Shown one piece after another: positions 25,639 through 33,769 of a DNA stretch of 64,000 nucleotides; within the stretch, counting starts at the first letter, position 1; every line of letters starts with the position of its first letter. The notes beneath the pieces were generated by a model that saw only the letters and a program-made list of their open reading frames with translations, did no database searches and was not told the origin of the DNA. The position numbers were made by a program, and so were the translations under genes. The stretch is from Lentisphaerae bacterium WC36 (GTDB lineage Bacteria; Verrucomicrobiota; Lentisphaeria; Victivallales; SZUA-371): assembly GCA_020683205.1 (NCBI GenBank), contig CP085689.1, positions 1,922,001-1,986,000 on the forward strand. The letters are read 5' to 3'.

Positions 25639-26336
25639 AGCAAACTCAAAATAACGTAACTTATAACAGGTATTGATAACCATGCTAAAATGGTTATTGA
25701 TACCTTTACTATTATTTTTACTGCAGAATATTTTAGTGGTGGACAGTTTAGTGGTTTCTTTAATGTTAAAAGAGAAACCGTACCAACTATTGGTGCAATC
25801 AAACTAACAAAAAAGTACCAGTAAACAGTCAAAGGTTGCTCTGAAGAAATAAAAACTAAATTGATTTTTTGCCCACTATTTAATGCTAAAATTGCAAACA
25901 CAATAGTAGTCCCAATTATTGTTAAAATCGATAATAAATTTATTCTCAAATAAGCAGAACTTTTTAAAAATTTCCCCTTTGCTAAAAAATATTCAAGCAT
26001 TGAAAAAATAGTTACAACTACTAAAAGTCCTGCAATCGAAAAATTAAAATTAAAAAAACCATTATGTTTCGCTGCATTTAAAAATGACAACGTCATCAGC
26101 ATAATGATTCCGTAACTAACAGTACAACTTATAATCAACGCCAACAACCACATTAACTCTTTAGCTACATTATCATACTTAAAATAACGCCACATTACGT
26201 AATGAACATTTGCTAAAGCTACACATATAAACATATTTTGAATTATCAAAACCCTATCAGCCAATAAACTACCAATAAACCCAATAAAAAGTGCTCCAAT
26301 CATATAGGGTATACCATAAAAACTTTTGCTTATCAT
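25626..26336 (-). CDS. Polytopic membrane protein, unknown
   Basis: A protein of 236 residues with about seven hydrophobic segments, beginning MISKSFYGIPYMIGALFIGF. There are no charged motifs or catalytic signatures I can assign. An AGGAAA Shine-Dalgarno is present. It is convergent with thiE, the two stop codons lying 11 bases apart. The direction of transcription away from the flagellar cluster gives no functional clue. Confidence 0.65.
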   Translation of the reverse strand: MISKSFYGIPYMIGALFIGFIGSLLADRVLIIQNMFICVALANVHYVMWRYFKYDNVAKELMWLLALIISCTVSYGIIMLMTLSFLNAAKHNGFFNFNFSIAGLLVVVTIFSMLEYFLAKGKFLKSSAYLRINLLSILTIIGTTIVFAILALNSGQKINLVFISSEQPLTVYWYFFVSLIAPIVGTVSLLTLKKPLNCPPLKYSAVKIIVKVSITILAWLSIPVISYVILSLLLTK

Positions 26337-26470
26337 TTGTTTTCCTTATTTTTTTAAGATATGCTAATCACTCATTGCATTATAGTTCACTCTTTTCATA
26401 ATACAATATTTTTTCCTTTTTTAATCAATTTTTTTTAAATTTTCTATTATAAAACACTTTTTTAAACATT

Positions 26471-26487
26471 TAGGCACATTTATTGCG
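26471..26487 (+). promoter_or_regulatory. Putative sigma-54 (-24/-12) promoter of the flagellar cluster
   Basis: TAGGCACATTTATTGCG has GG at 26473-26474 and GC at 26485-26486 with the required 10 bases between. It also has the CAC and TT extensions of the sigma-54 consensus. It lies 54 bases upstream of the first gene of a flagellar-chaperone cluster, and sigma-54 commonly drives such genes. No RpoN or activator gene is in the window. Confidence 0.65.
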
Positions 26488-26540
26488 TTATTTATTATAA
26501 CATTTAATAAATATAAGTAATTTTAGAGGTTTTAAATAGA

Positions 26541-26996
26541 ATGAATGAAAAAAAAGATTTAACAGTTAGAGAGTCAACTATTTTTGTGTTAGAACAATCT
26601 GCGGAAGGCTTTGAAGTTTTAAAAGATAGCATGCTTGTTGCAGCAACAGCTTTTGAACAAGATAACAATACAACGGCTATTGAAATTATAAATGAGAAAG
26701 TAACTCCTTGTTTAGCAGATTTATGCCGTTTTTGTGGAACATTACAAGTTTATTATCACGATGTCTTAGGTGAAAAAACTGTCTTAAAACTAACTGAAAA
26801 ATTAAAAAAAATTGAACAAAACATGAATGAAATTATTTCAGCTCTTGAAGATGAAAATTTTATTGATTCTGCAGATATTCTTCGTTATGATTTTTCTAAT
26901 TCATTAGACGATTTAGCAACTATTTTCCCATTAATTAAAGAAACTTTTGAGCAATCTAATCGCGAAGATCTAGATAAATTTGCACAACTATTTTAG
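26541..26996 (+). CDS. Unrecognised helical protein, first gene of flagellar cluster
   Basis: This acidic, almost fully helical cytoplasmic protein of 151 residues has no signal peptide. It starts MNEKKDLTVRESTIFVLEQSAEG. Its size, helicity and position ahead of MAF, FliS and a FliT-like gene suggest an export chaperone or a regulator of flagellin assembly, but I see no family motif. Four bases after a hypothetical start-proximal AT stretch there is GAGG about 13 bases before the ATG. The next gene begins 11 bases after its stop. Confidence 0.75.
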   Translation: MNEKKDLTVRESTIFVLEQSAEGFEVLKDSMLVAATAFEQDNNTTAIEIINEKVTPCLADLCRFCGTLQVYYHDVLGEKTVLKLTEKLKKIEQNMNEIISALEDENFIDSADILRYDFSNSLDDLATIFPLIKETFEQSNREDLDKFAQLF

Positions 26997-27007
26997 GACA
27001 TAAAACA

Positions 27008-28882
27008 ATGGCAGAGTCTCTTCTAAAGAAAAATATTGAATTTTTAATAAAAAACAAAGCACTACACCCACATAGTGCCGATAAAATTGAAAACTGCAAA
27101 TACAATATTGATAACAGTTTATATGAAATTGTACAAAATAGTGCATATTCATTTACTATTAATTATCGTACAAGTAAAAATGATAAATTCTTACCTTTAA
27201 CAAGCAAACGCAATCCTCAAGAACAAGCAATTCGTTCTTTGAACAGTGGCATAAACGATTATAATGATAACAAAAATCAAATTATTATCATAATTGGATT
27301 TTCTAATATTGAATTAGTAGCTGAAGCTTTAAATAAATATCCACAAGCAACTATTATGGTTGCAACAACTGATATTCAACCAACAAAATTACTTCTCGAG
27401 AACATCAATTTTAGTAATGTAATCGAAAAAAATATCGATAGATTTAAACTTTTAGTAGCTAAAGATGAGATAACTATTGGTGAGCTTTTTATAGAACAAC
27501 TAATTAATTTTATCAAAATTGAAACTCATATTATTCCAGATCATGGAGCAATACGAGTTAATAAAGACTCGCTATTAAAAATAGCTGCCAAACTTCGTGA
27601 AAATATTAAAATTAAAACTACTGATATTTTAACATTTGATCACTTTGCTGAAGAATGGAACAATAATCAAATCAAATCATTACCATACCTTGTAAAACAA
27701 AATAGCATACAACTATTGAAAGATAAATTTAAAGACTTTAATGCAATCATGGTAGCGGCTGGTCCATCATTATCAGATGCCATTCCATACCTAAAAAAAA
27801 TTCAAAATAATGCCGTTATCATTAGTGTTGGAACAGCACTAAAAACCTTAATAGCAAATGGAATCAATCCTCATTTTACTATCGCAATTGACTCAAGTAA
27901 TATTACTCCAAAACAATTTGAAAATGTTGATTTAACCAATACAATTGGGATTTTATCTCCAATGCTTCAAGAAGTTATTCTAAAAAAATTTACCAACAAT
28001 TCATTCTTTTTTACTTCACATAACCTCTTAATCATCAATGAATGGTTAACAAAAACAGATCATTTAACTTTTCCACAACTCGTAACGTCTGGAACAGTTT
28101 CAATTTCAGCATTAGATTTGGCTCGTTTTTTGGGGTGTAAAAATATCTATAGCATTGGTCTCGACCTCGCATACAGCAATGATGGGCATACTCATGCTAA
28201 AGATGGTATTTACAGCGAAGCAAAAGCTTATAATAATCTAACTGTACAGGTAGCAGGCAATTACCAAAATTTTGTAACAACTCATAAAACATTTGCGCGT
28301 TATATAACTCAAAGCAGTGCATACGTACAAAAAACAATGCGTGATCCTCAAAATAATAATATAACATTTTACAATGTAAATAATGCTGGAGCCCAAATTG
28401 ATAACTTTACTTTATTAAATTTTGATAAATTCAGCGAGCATTTTTCACAAAATAACCAAAACTCATCTCAAAAGCTTTCAAAGATATATACAGAGTGCAA
28501 AAATAACACCAAATTATCAACTGACGAACAACAGTTAAAAATTGAAAAAATCAAGTTATTACACAAAGAAACTAATGAAGAATTTAAAAAATTAGTTCAC
28601 GATATTATAGAAATTGAAAAATTATACAAAAAATTTGCTAAAGAGGCTAACTCAAAAACTGAGAAAAAAATTGAAAAATTAGAAGAAAATATTGGCTCTT
28701 ACGAAACCGCAATGCCATTACTAAAATATGCTTTAAACATGGGTAGTCACGCTTTCGCATTTTTAGAAAATAATGAGTCCATAAGTAGCGAAAAAAAGAT
28801 TTTTGGTTATTACAAACATCTTAAAAAACAAACTCTAGATATATCTCAATTATTAAAAAAAGTTACAAATAATTGTATTTAA
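27008..28882 (+). CDS. MAF family (DUF115) motility-associated glycosyltransferase
   Basis: This protein of 624 residues matches the motility associated factor family. MAF proteins attach nonulosonic acids such as pseudaminic acid to flagellin. The central MptE-like DUF115 domain covers about residues 235-420: MVAAGPSLSDAIPYLKKI, VISVGTALKTLIANGINPH, TIAIDSS and IYSIGLDLAYSNDGHTHA. The N-terminal 200 residues form a MAF-type accessory domain, and the C-terminus is a Lys/Glu coiled coil. It is followed 66 bases later by fliS, the classic maf-fliS context. No nonulosonate synthesis genes are in the window. Confidence 0.85.
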   Translation: MAESLLKKNIEFLIKNKALHPHSADKIENCKYNIDNSLYEIVQNSAYSFTINYRTSKNDKFLPLTSKRNPQEQAIRSLNSGINDYNDNKNQIIIIIGFSNIELVAEALNKYPQATIMVATTDIQPTKLLLENINFSNVIEKNIDRFKLLVAKDEITIGELFIEQLINFIKIETHIIPDHGAIRVNKDSLLKIAAKLRENIKIKTTDILTFDHFAEEWNNNQIKSLPYLVKQNSIQLLKDKFKDFNAIMVAAGPSLSDAIPYLKKIQNNAVIISVGTALKTLIANGINPHFTIAIDSSNITPKQFENVDLTNTIGILSPMLQEVILKKFTNNSFFFTSHNLLIINEWLTKTDHLTFPQLVTSGTVSISALDLARFLGCKNIYSIGLDLAYSNDGHTHAKDGIYSEAKAYNNLTVQVAGNYQNFVTTHKTFARYITQSSAYVQKTMRDPQNNNITFYNVNNAGAQIDNFTLLNFDKFSEHFSQNNQNSSQKLSKIYTECKNNTKLSTDEQQLKIEKIKLLHKETNEEFKKLVHDIIEIEKLYKKFAKEANSKTEKKIEKLEENIGSYETAMPLLKYALNMGSHAFAFLENNESISSEKKIFGYYKHLKKQTLDISQLLKKVTNNCI

Positions 28883-28948
28883 TATAATAAAAAACTTAAT
28901 GAAAATTTACTCATTTTAATTTAAATTTAACAAAAGGTATTTTCAAGC

Positions 28949-29341
28949 ATGGCAAGAAAAGCGCTAAACAGTTATCGAAAAATAAGCGTCGAAACAGCAA
29001 CTCCTATTCGCCGAGTTATCATGGTTTACGATGGAATTATAAAATTTTTAGAATATGCTCATAATCACAGTAATAAACCGTCATTAGAAGCCGAAGATTA
29101 TGAAAAAATTAATACAGGTTTATTGAAAGCAGAAGCTTTAATCACAGAATTAAGATTAGGACTAGATTTCACTGTAGAAGGTGGTATTGCAAATACATTG
29201 AACGATCTTTATGTATTTTGGATTGAACAAATTTCTTTGGCAAATCAAGAAAAAAAACCTGAGAAAATTTATGAAATAATCACTCTAGTAACAGAATTAC
29301 GTGATGGATGGATAGAAGCAGAGCAATCTCTTAAAGTATAA
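28949..29341 (+). CDS. fliS: Flagellar export chaperone FliS
   Basis: A four-helix-bundle protein of 130 residues that binds the C-terminus of flagellin before export. The N-terminal Tyr in NSYRKISVETATPIRRVIMVYDGIIKFL and the later LNDLYVFWIEQ helix follow the FliS pattern, with YDGxIxFL strongly diagnostic. It sits between the MAF gene and a FliT-like gene. The flagellin gene it serves is outside the window. Confidence 0.85.
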   Translation: MARKALNSYRKISVETATPIRRVIMVYDGIIKFLEYAHNHSNKPSLEAEDYEKINTGLLKAEALITELRLGLDFTVEGGIANTLNDLYVFWIEQISLANQEKKPEKIYEIITLVTELRDGWIEAEQSLKV

Positions 29342-29416
29342 AAAAATAAAATTTAACAATATAACAATTCATTCAAAATAAATGTCTCTTAAAAACAGTT
29401 ATATAAAGAATGAAAT

Positions 29417-29791
29417 ATGAAAATAACCATGAATACACAAGCTGATGAAATAGAAAAAATTATAAATAACTGGCAGACAACATCCAGTCAACTTTTGACG
29501 GCAATAAACAATAAAAAAATAGCAAAATATGAAGAATTATATCGTCAAGGTAATCAGCAGTTTGCAATGCTGAAACTAGTCATAGAAAGTGGCAAAATAA
29601 ATAAACTAAAGCCACATGAGAATACAATTACAGAAGTTTTAAAAGATTGGCGCCAAATTTCATATTTACTTGAAAAATGGTCAAAAGATGTTTTTGCAGA
29701 TATAAAAAAAATCCAAAAGAAACAAAAAGTTCACAAAAATTTTAACTATAGCAAAAGTAAAAGTGGATCAATTTTTAGTATCACAAATTAA
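29417..29791 (+). CDS. FliT-like flagellar chaperone candidate
   Basis: This small helical protein of 124 residues has a Lys-rich, positively charged C-terminus. Its length, two long amphipathic helices (EKIINNWQTTSSQLLTAIN and YEELYRQGNQQFAMLKLVIE) and position directly after fliS suggest a FliT or FlgN-type chaperone. The sequence similarity is too weak to be sure. Start candidates are ATG at 29417 and ATG at 29429. Confidence 0.6.
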   Translation: MKITMNTQADEIEKIINNWQTTSSQLLTAINNKKIAKYEELYRQGNQQFAMLKLVIESGKINKLKPHENTITEVLKDWRQISYLLEKWSKDVFADIKKIQKKQKVHKNFNYSKSKSGSIFSITN

Positions 29792-29854
29792 ACTATTTTA
29801 TTTTAAAAATTAGTTTAAAAAATATTTTTTAGTTATTTAAGGAAATAATTATTT

Positions 29855-30181
29855 ATGAATAAAGCAATTAAAAATAAGGGTTTGCAAGGCTCAAGAATTA
29901 TTAAAAACAATGATAGTCAAATCAAATTATCAGACGAAACTATTATTATTGGGTCAAATCTAGAAATGGAGAACGAATCATTAGAGCCAACTCCACAACA
30001 AAATTATGAATTAATAGATAATGAACCGTCATCATTAAATGAAGATAATGAGCCCACTATCATCATTGACAAAGAAGATGGCAAAATTAAAACAATTCGC
30101 GTTATGTGTAGTTGTGGACGCCATGCGCAATTAGAATGTGAATATTCAGAAGAATCTGAGGAGGAATTATACGATGTTTAA
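29855..30181 (+). CDS. Acidic protein with CxC motif, unknown
   Basis: A 108-residue acidic protein. The first 80 residues are low-complexity (Asn, Glu, Pro, Ser). The conserved-looking end reads IRVMCSCGRHAQLECEY. Three Cys and one His in 14 residues could bind zinc or another metal. AAGGAA precedes the ATG. The stop codon overlaps the start region of the following lipoprotein by 8 bases, indicating translational coupling. No known family recognised. Confidence 0.65.
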   Translation: MNKAIKNKGLQGSRIIKNNDSQIKLSDETIIIGSNLEMENESLEPTPQQNYELIDNEPSSLNEDNEPTIIIDKEDGKIKTIRVMCSCGRHAQLECEYSEESEEELYDV

Positions 30182-30860
30182 GTTTTTTAAAAATGCCATA
30201 TTATGCTGCGCAATTTCACTAATTGCAACGGGATGTACCTCACCAAGAATTGAGTATAGTGATCGCGAAGTAGCTATCGAACGATTCAATCAACCAATGT
30301 TATTTATCCAACCAATTACAAAAGATATTGATAATCAAAAATATACATTGACAATTGGGGAAAATTTCAAAAATGCTTTAAACAAAAAATTTGGTGGACG
30401 AGTAATCTATAGCGATGATATTGAAGGATTAAAACAAAAATTTAATCATGATAAATTGTTAAAAAATGGCGTTATTAACACTAATGAAGTTATTAAACTT
30501 GGCGATGTTCTAGAAACAAATTCAATTCTAGTATGTCAAGTCATCGATTATAGCCCATATCCACCATTTAGAGCAACAACAGATTTAACTTGGTTTGATG
30601 CATCTTCGGGAAAAATTATTGCACGATTATATCAAAATATTGATTTAAATGATTTAGAAACCCGCCATCGCTATAGCACCTATGTTGGTGATGGAGTTTC
30701 ACGAAATATTTACGAATTTTATTTTTATGCAAAAAGCAAAAGTCAAACAGCATCACTAATGCCACAAACATTTATGAAATTTATTGCAGATTACTCAAGC
30801 GAGGTTATGTTTAATGATATTGTTGAAGATAATTCATGGCGTACTTGGAATTTATTTTAA
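30174..30860 (+). CDS. Lipoprotein of the flagellar cluster, unknown
   Basis: A 228-residue lipoprotein beginning MFKFFKNAILCCAISLIATG, with lipidated Cys in ATGC. I chose ATG 30174, preceded by GAGGA and overlapping the previous gene, over an in-frame start 36 bases upstream. The mature part has alternating strands and helices (MLFIQPITKDID, ILVCQVIDYSPYPPF, WFDASSGKIIARLYQ), resembling outer membrane assembly lipoproteins that bind nucleobase-like or peptide ligands, but no family is certain. Its place in a flagellar cluster suggests an envelope-embedded motor component. A strong terminator follows. Confidence 0.7.
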   Translation: MFKFFKNAILCCAISLIATGCTSPRIEYSDREVAIERFNQPMLFIQPITKDIDNQKYTLTIGENFKNALNKKFGGRVIYSDDIEGLKQKFNHDKLLKNGVINTNEVIKLGDVLETNSILVCQVIDYSPYPPFRATTDLTWFDASSGKIIARLYQNIDLNDLETRHRYSTYVGDGVSRNIYEFYFYAKSKSQTASLMPQTFMKFIADYSSEVMFNDIVEDNSWRTWNLF

Positions 30861-30884
30861 TGAGCAATAAAAAATTGATACTGT

Positions 30885-30921
30885 AAAAGAGCGTTTTTTA
30901 AAATTAAATGCTCTTTTTTTT
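30885..30921 (+). terminator. Intrinsic terminator of the flagellar cluster
   Basis: A 12-bp stem with one wobble (30885-30896 with 30906-30917, AAAAGAGCGTTT) is followed by a T run, 24 bases past the lipoprotein stop codon. Confidence 0.85.
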
Positions 30922-31038
30922 AGCCATTGAAAAATTTGAAATTTTATCAGTAATCTACCCTATCATATTTAATTTAAAAATTTCAAAAAGAGGCTTTTCG
31001 CAAAATTTTTTCTAAATTAATTTGGAAATTTAACACAC

Positions 31039-31065
31039 AAAAAACTCCCTTTGATTTTTCAAAGG
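31039..31065 (-). terminator. Intrinsic terminator of the 81-aa gene
   Basis: On the minus strand a perfect 7-bp stem (31048-31054 with 31059-31065, CCTTTGA/TCAAAGG) with a 4-base loop runs into GAG and six T. Confidence 0.75.
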
Positions 31066-31102
31066 TTACATTATTTAATAACGAAAAAAAATTCGTAATA
31101 TT

Positions 31103-31348
31103 CTAAAAAAGATAACGAGTATTACCACCACTACGAGACAATTCATGACGCGTAACTAATTTCATATCTTTTGAATCTTCGTCTAAACACATCATAATAT
31201 TCTTTATTTGATTGTGCAAATCGTGATAACAATATGTATCATCAAGAAGTTTTTTCAATTTCTCATAAGATTCATTTTCTCTGAGAGATTTCATTTCTTC
31301 ATGAATTTTTTCCTGCAAAATTTGTTTAGAGGTTTTATCCTTTGACAT
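31103..31348 (-). CDS. Small helical protein, 81 residues, unknown
   Basis: The gene has a textbook Shine-Dalgarno (AGGAGATCAAA-ATG) and its own terminator. The product is a charged, helical cytoplasmic protein starting MSKDKTSKQILQEKIHEEM. It has two Cys and several His in the middle (YCYHDLHNQ, MMCLDED) that could bind a metal. No domain was recognised. It is transcribed alone, upstream of nothing obvious and just 150 bases from tandem tRNA genes. Confidence 0.7.
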   Translation of the reverse strand: MSKDKTSKQILQEKIHEEMKSLRENESYEKLKKLLDDTYCYHDLHNQIKNIMMCLDEDSKDMKLVTRHELSRSGGNTRYLF

Positions 31349-31499
31349 TTTGATCTCCTTTGATCCACTACTATTTTTATATCTAACATATATTAATATA
31401 TAGCATAAAAGATAAAATTATGCAAAATTCTTAAGAAAATTATAGTGAAAAATTAATGAAAAATCAATACTTGAATTAAAATTTTTGTAGAATTTAAAA

Positions 31500-31576
31500 T
31501 GGTACACCCGTAGGGATTCGAACCCCAAACCTTCTGGTCCGTAGCCAGACGCTCTATCCAATTGAGCTACGGGTGC
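31500..31576 (-). tRNA. tRNA-Arg (anticodon ACG), copy 2 in transcription order
   Basis: A 77-nt cloverleaf: acceptor GCACCCG pairs with CGGGTGT, the D arm contains AGCTCAATTGGATAGAGC, the anticodon loop is CTACGGA (ACG), and the T arm is GGGGTTCGAATCCC. The 3' CCA is encoded. The anticodon A34 would need TadA deamination to inosine. It is identical to the copy at 31608-31684. Confidence 0.97.
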
Positions 31577-31607
31577 ACGTTAAGTAAGTTCAGACTTAAT
31601 TAAAAAA

Positions 31608-31684
31608 TGGTACACCCGTAGGGATTCGAACCCCAAACCTTCTGGTCCGTAGCCAGACGCTCTATCCAATTGAGCTACGGGTGC
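31608..31684 (-). tRNA. tRNA-Arg (anticodon ACG), copy 1 in transcription order
   Basis: The sequence is identical over all 77 bases to the neighbouring copy, with encoded CCA, and is separated from it by 31 bases. A promoter-like element lies 44 bases upstream. Confidence 0.97.
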
Positions 31685-31727
31685 ACGTTTGTCATTGTTT
31701 AACATCATCTGTTATTAATGAGTTATT

Positions 31728-31755
31728 AAAATACGCTATTTTTGCTATAATTCAA
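31728..31755 (-). promoter_or_regulatory. Putative sigma-70 promoter of the tRNA-Arg pair
   Basis: On the minus strand TTGAAT (31750-31755) and TATTTT (31728-31733) are separated by 16 bases, 44 bases ahead of the first tRNA. Confidence 0.5.
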
Positions 31756-31864
31756 GCGAATTTATAATTTTTTTCTAACTTTTTTTAAGGTAATTTTCAA
31801 GCAATCACAGCATCAATAAACTAACTCTCTAGTTAATAGTCAGTTAAGAAAAGATCAAAAAAAC

Positions 31865-32557
31865 TCAATAGTCATGCGGTTTACTGCCATACCAACCAAT
31901 GACTCTACCAATTAATACCGCAGTATACAATACTCCGGCACAAGCGTGTAAAATCACCACACGACGAACAAATTCATTACCTGGAACAATATCGCCAAAC
32001 CCCATCGTTGTTTGAACTACATAGCTAAAATAGAGGCAATTTTGCCGTTTAACTTCAACTAATTCATTTCCATTCAAAAAATAAGCATGCCCATAACGCC
32101 CCAAAAAGAAATAAACCTCACTCATCAAAACACCAAGTAGTAAGTAACCATAAACCAAGCCAAAAATACGATCACTAGACCACTGCCGCTTTTTATCAAG
32201 AGAATAATAGATCGCTGTTACAGTCAAAATAAAACACATCAATAAAAAAACAGCCTGAGTTATCAATGAAATAACACTAACTTTCACAGCATCAACTTCA
32301 CGAAAAAATGATAAGCATAAAATCAAAGCTCCACAAAACAATGAGAAGTGTAATATTTTCTTTTTACCACTTAAAACATATGGACCTAAAATAAAAATTA
32401 GAGCATTAATAATAAGTAAAAATAAAATTCCCAAAAAGTTTTCTTTATGCCTCAATACTGGTTCAAATAAAATCATCAAACTTGTCACAATACTCATAAT
32501 TAAACAGCAATGTTTTAGAAAGAAACTTTTTATTTTTTTTAATTTTTTTACAACCAT
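31865..32557 (-). CDS. Potassium channel family membrane protein
   Basis: This integral membrane protein of 230 residues has about six hydrophobic helices. Its pore loop carries the K+ selectivity filter TTMGFGD at residues 183-189, followed by IVPG and a last helix. There is no RCK/TrkA nucleotide-binding domain after the pore, unlike many bacterial channels, so gating input is not evident. A basic cytoplasmic N-terminus (MVVKKLKKIKS) precedes the first helix. The stop is TGA. It is probably monocistronic. Confidence 0.85.
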   Translation of the reverse strand: MVVKKLKKIKSFFLKHCCLIMSIVTSLMILFEPVLRHKENFLGILFLLIINALIFILGPYVLSGKKKILHFSLFCGALILCLSFFREVDAVKVSVISLITQAVFLLMCFILTVTAIYYSLDKKRQWSSDRIFGLVYGYLLLGVLMSEVYFFLGRYGHAYFLNGNELVEVKRQNCLYFSYVVQTTMGFGDIVPGNEFVRRVVILHACAGVLYTAVLIGRVIGWYGSKPHDY

Positions 32558-32679
32558 ATTTAAACCCTTTTATTTTAAAGCATACCATAAATAATATTAA
32601 AAAAATCGATGTAGATTTTTCCCTATAAATATTTAACAGGTTACATCTAACATCGATTTTCTATAACATATAATTATGT

Positions 32680-33621
32680 CTACTTAGCATGTTGATATTT
32701 AATATCATGTTCCTCAAGGCGTTTACGCACTTCAGCTTGATTATTTTTCACAACATCTTTAAGTTTGCGAATTGCTTTATTTTGAATTTGACGCACTCGT
32801 TCGCGTGTGCAACCCAATTTCAATCCAACTTGCTCCAGCGTTAATTCTTTGCGCCCATTAAGGCCAAAACGCATTTCAATAACATCACGCTCACGATTGC
32901 TAAGTAATGATATTAATGAATGTAGTCTACTCATTATTTCGCTATCATTCATAATCACATCAGGTGAGCCATTACTAGTATCTGGAATCAAGTCAAGAAT
33001 TTCACCACTTTCACCATCAACTAATGGTTCATTGAGTGAACTTGTCGAAAGATTTGCATGACGTAAATCAGCAACAGTACGACGACTGAAATCTAATTCA
33101 TCCGCAATTTCTTGGTCAGAAGGCTGACGCTCAAATTCTTTAGTCAAGCGACGCTGAGTCGCCTTTATTTTCATAATTTTCTCGACGGATTGTACTGGAA
33201 TTCTTATTGTACGGCTTTGTTCAGCCAAAGCCCTCCGCATAGCCTGTTTAATCCACCATGTTCCGTAAGTGCTGAATTTTGCACCTTTCTCTGGATCAAA
33301 CTTTTCTGCAGCAATCATTAAACCAATGTTTCCTTCAGAAATTAAATCATGTTTTGATAATCCCCGTCCCATGAAGTCGTGTGCTAATTTTACCACCAAG
33401 CGTAGATTTGCTCGTACTAACTGTTTTTTTGCTTCCTCATGAAGCAATGCATCATCGCTGTGAATCGCTTTTGCTAACTCATTCTCTTCATCACGGGTTA
33501 ATAGCGAAATATCAAGAATATTACGCATATAAACTTGCGATGCAGTCATCGAATTATGTTGCACTCGTTCTTTGATTTGCTGCTTACTGGACTTGCTTTT
33601 AGCACGTTTTTTTTCAGTCAT
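32680..33621 (-). CDS. Sigma-70 family sigma factor, group 2-like
   Basis: This sigma factor of 313 residues lacks the large non-conserved insert. Region 1.2 is YMRNILDISLLTRDEENELA. Region 2 includes LVVKLAHDFMGRGLSKHDL and FSTYGTWWIKQAMRRA. Region 3 is RIPVQSVEKIMKI, and region 4 ends LGCTRERVRQIQNKAIRKL. Its RpoS/RpoH-like size suggests an alternative general factor (stress or stationary phase); a primary role belongs more naturally to the 472-residue factor at 15 kb. A hairpin-rich spacer separates it from purL upstream. Confidence 0.88.
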   Translation of the reverse strand: MTEKKRAKSKSSKQQIKERVQHNSMTASQVYMRNILDISLLTRDEENELAKAIHSDDALLHEEAKKQLVRANLRLVVKLAHDFMGRGLSKHDLISEGNIGLMIAAEKFDPEKGAKFSTYGTWWIKQAMRRALAEQSRTIRIPVQSVEKIMKIKATQRRLTKEFERQPSDQEIADELDFSRRTVADLRHANLSTSSLNEPLVDGESGEILDLIPDTSNGSPDVIMNDSEIMSRLHSLISLLSNRERDVIEMRFGLNGRKELTLEQVGLKLGCTRERVRQIQNKAIRKLKDVVKNNQAEVRKRLEEHDIKYQHAK

Positions 33622-33643
33622 AGCCAGAACCTCAATTTTGACA

Positions 33644-33680
33644 ATTATTAGGCTCTTTTTTTATTTTTGAGCCTAATAAT
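33644..33680. terminator. Perfect 12-bp hairpin ahead of the sigma factor gene
   Basis: ATTATTAGGCTC at 33644-33655 pairs with 33669-33680 around a T-rich 13-base loop. In the minus direction it lies between purL and the sigma gene, 23 bases before the sigma start codon. It may terminate or attenuate read-through from purL. There is no clear terminal U tract. Confidence 0.55.
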
Positions 33681-33687
33681 CCTAGTC

Positions 33688-33708
33688 TATGGCTTTTTAA
33701 AAGCCATA
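33688..33708. repeat. Tight 10-bp palindrome between purL and sigma gene
   Basis: TATGGCTTTT at 33688-33697 pairs with 33699-33708 with a single-base centre. It could be a hairpin in RNA or a protein-binding palindrome. Confidence 0.5.
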
Positions 33709-33721
33709 AAGTAATTTTTGT

Positions 33722-33769
33722 TAAGGTGTTCTAGCTTTCAGTTTAGCAGTCTAAAGGCACAACACCTTA
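33722..33769 (-). terminator. Hairpin beginning at the purL stop codon
   Basis: TAAGGTGTT (including the purL stop) pairs with AACACCTTA across a loop that itself contains a short TTTAG/CTAAA stem. AAC and five A follow on the minus strand rather than U, so it is a terminator candidate only. Confidence 0.45.

Noticed and set aside
32670-32682. Second copy of the palindrome end (AATTATGTCTA) at the sigma factor stop codon
   Set aside because: Only 11 bases match and the neighbouring bases do not; chance is likely in this composition.
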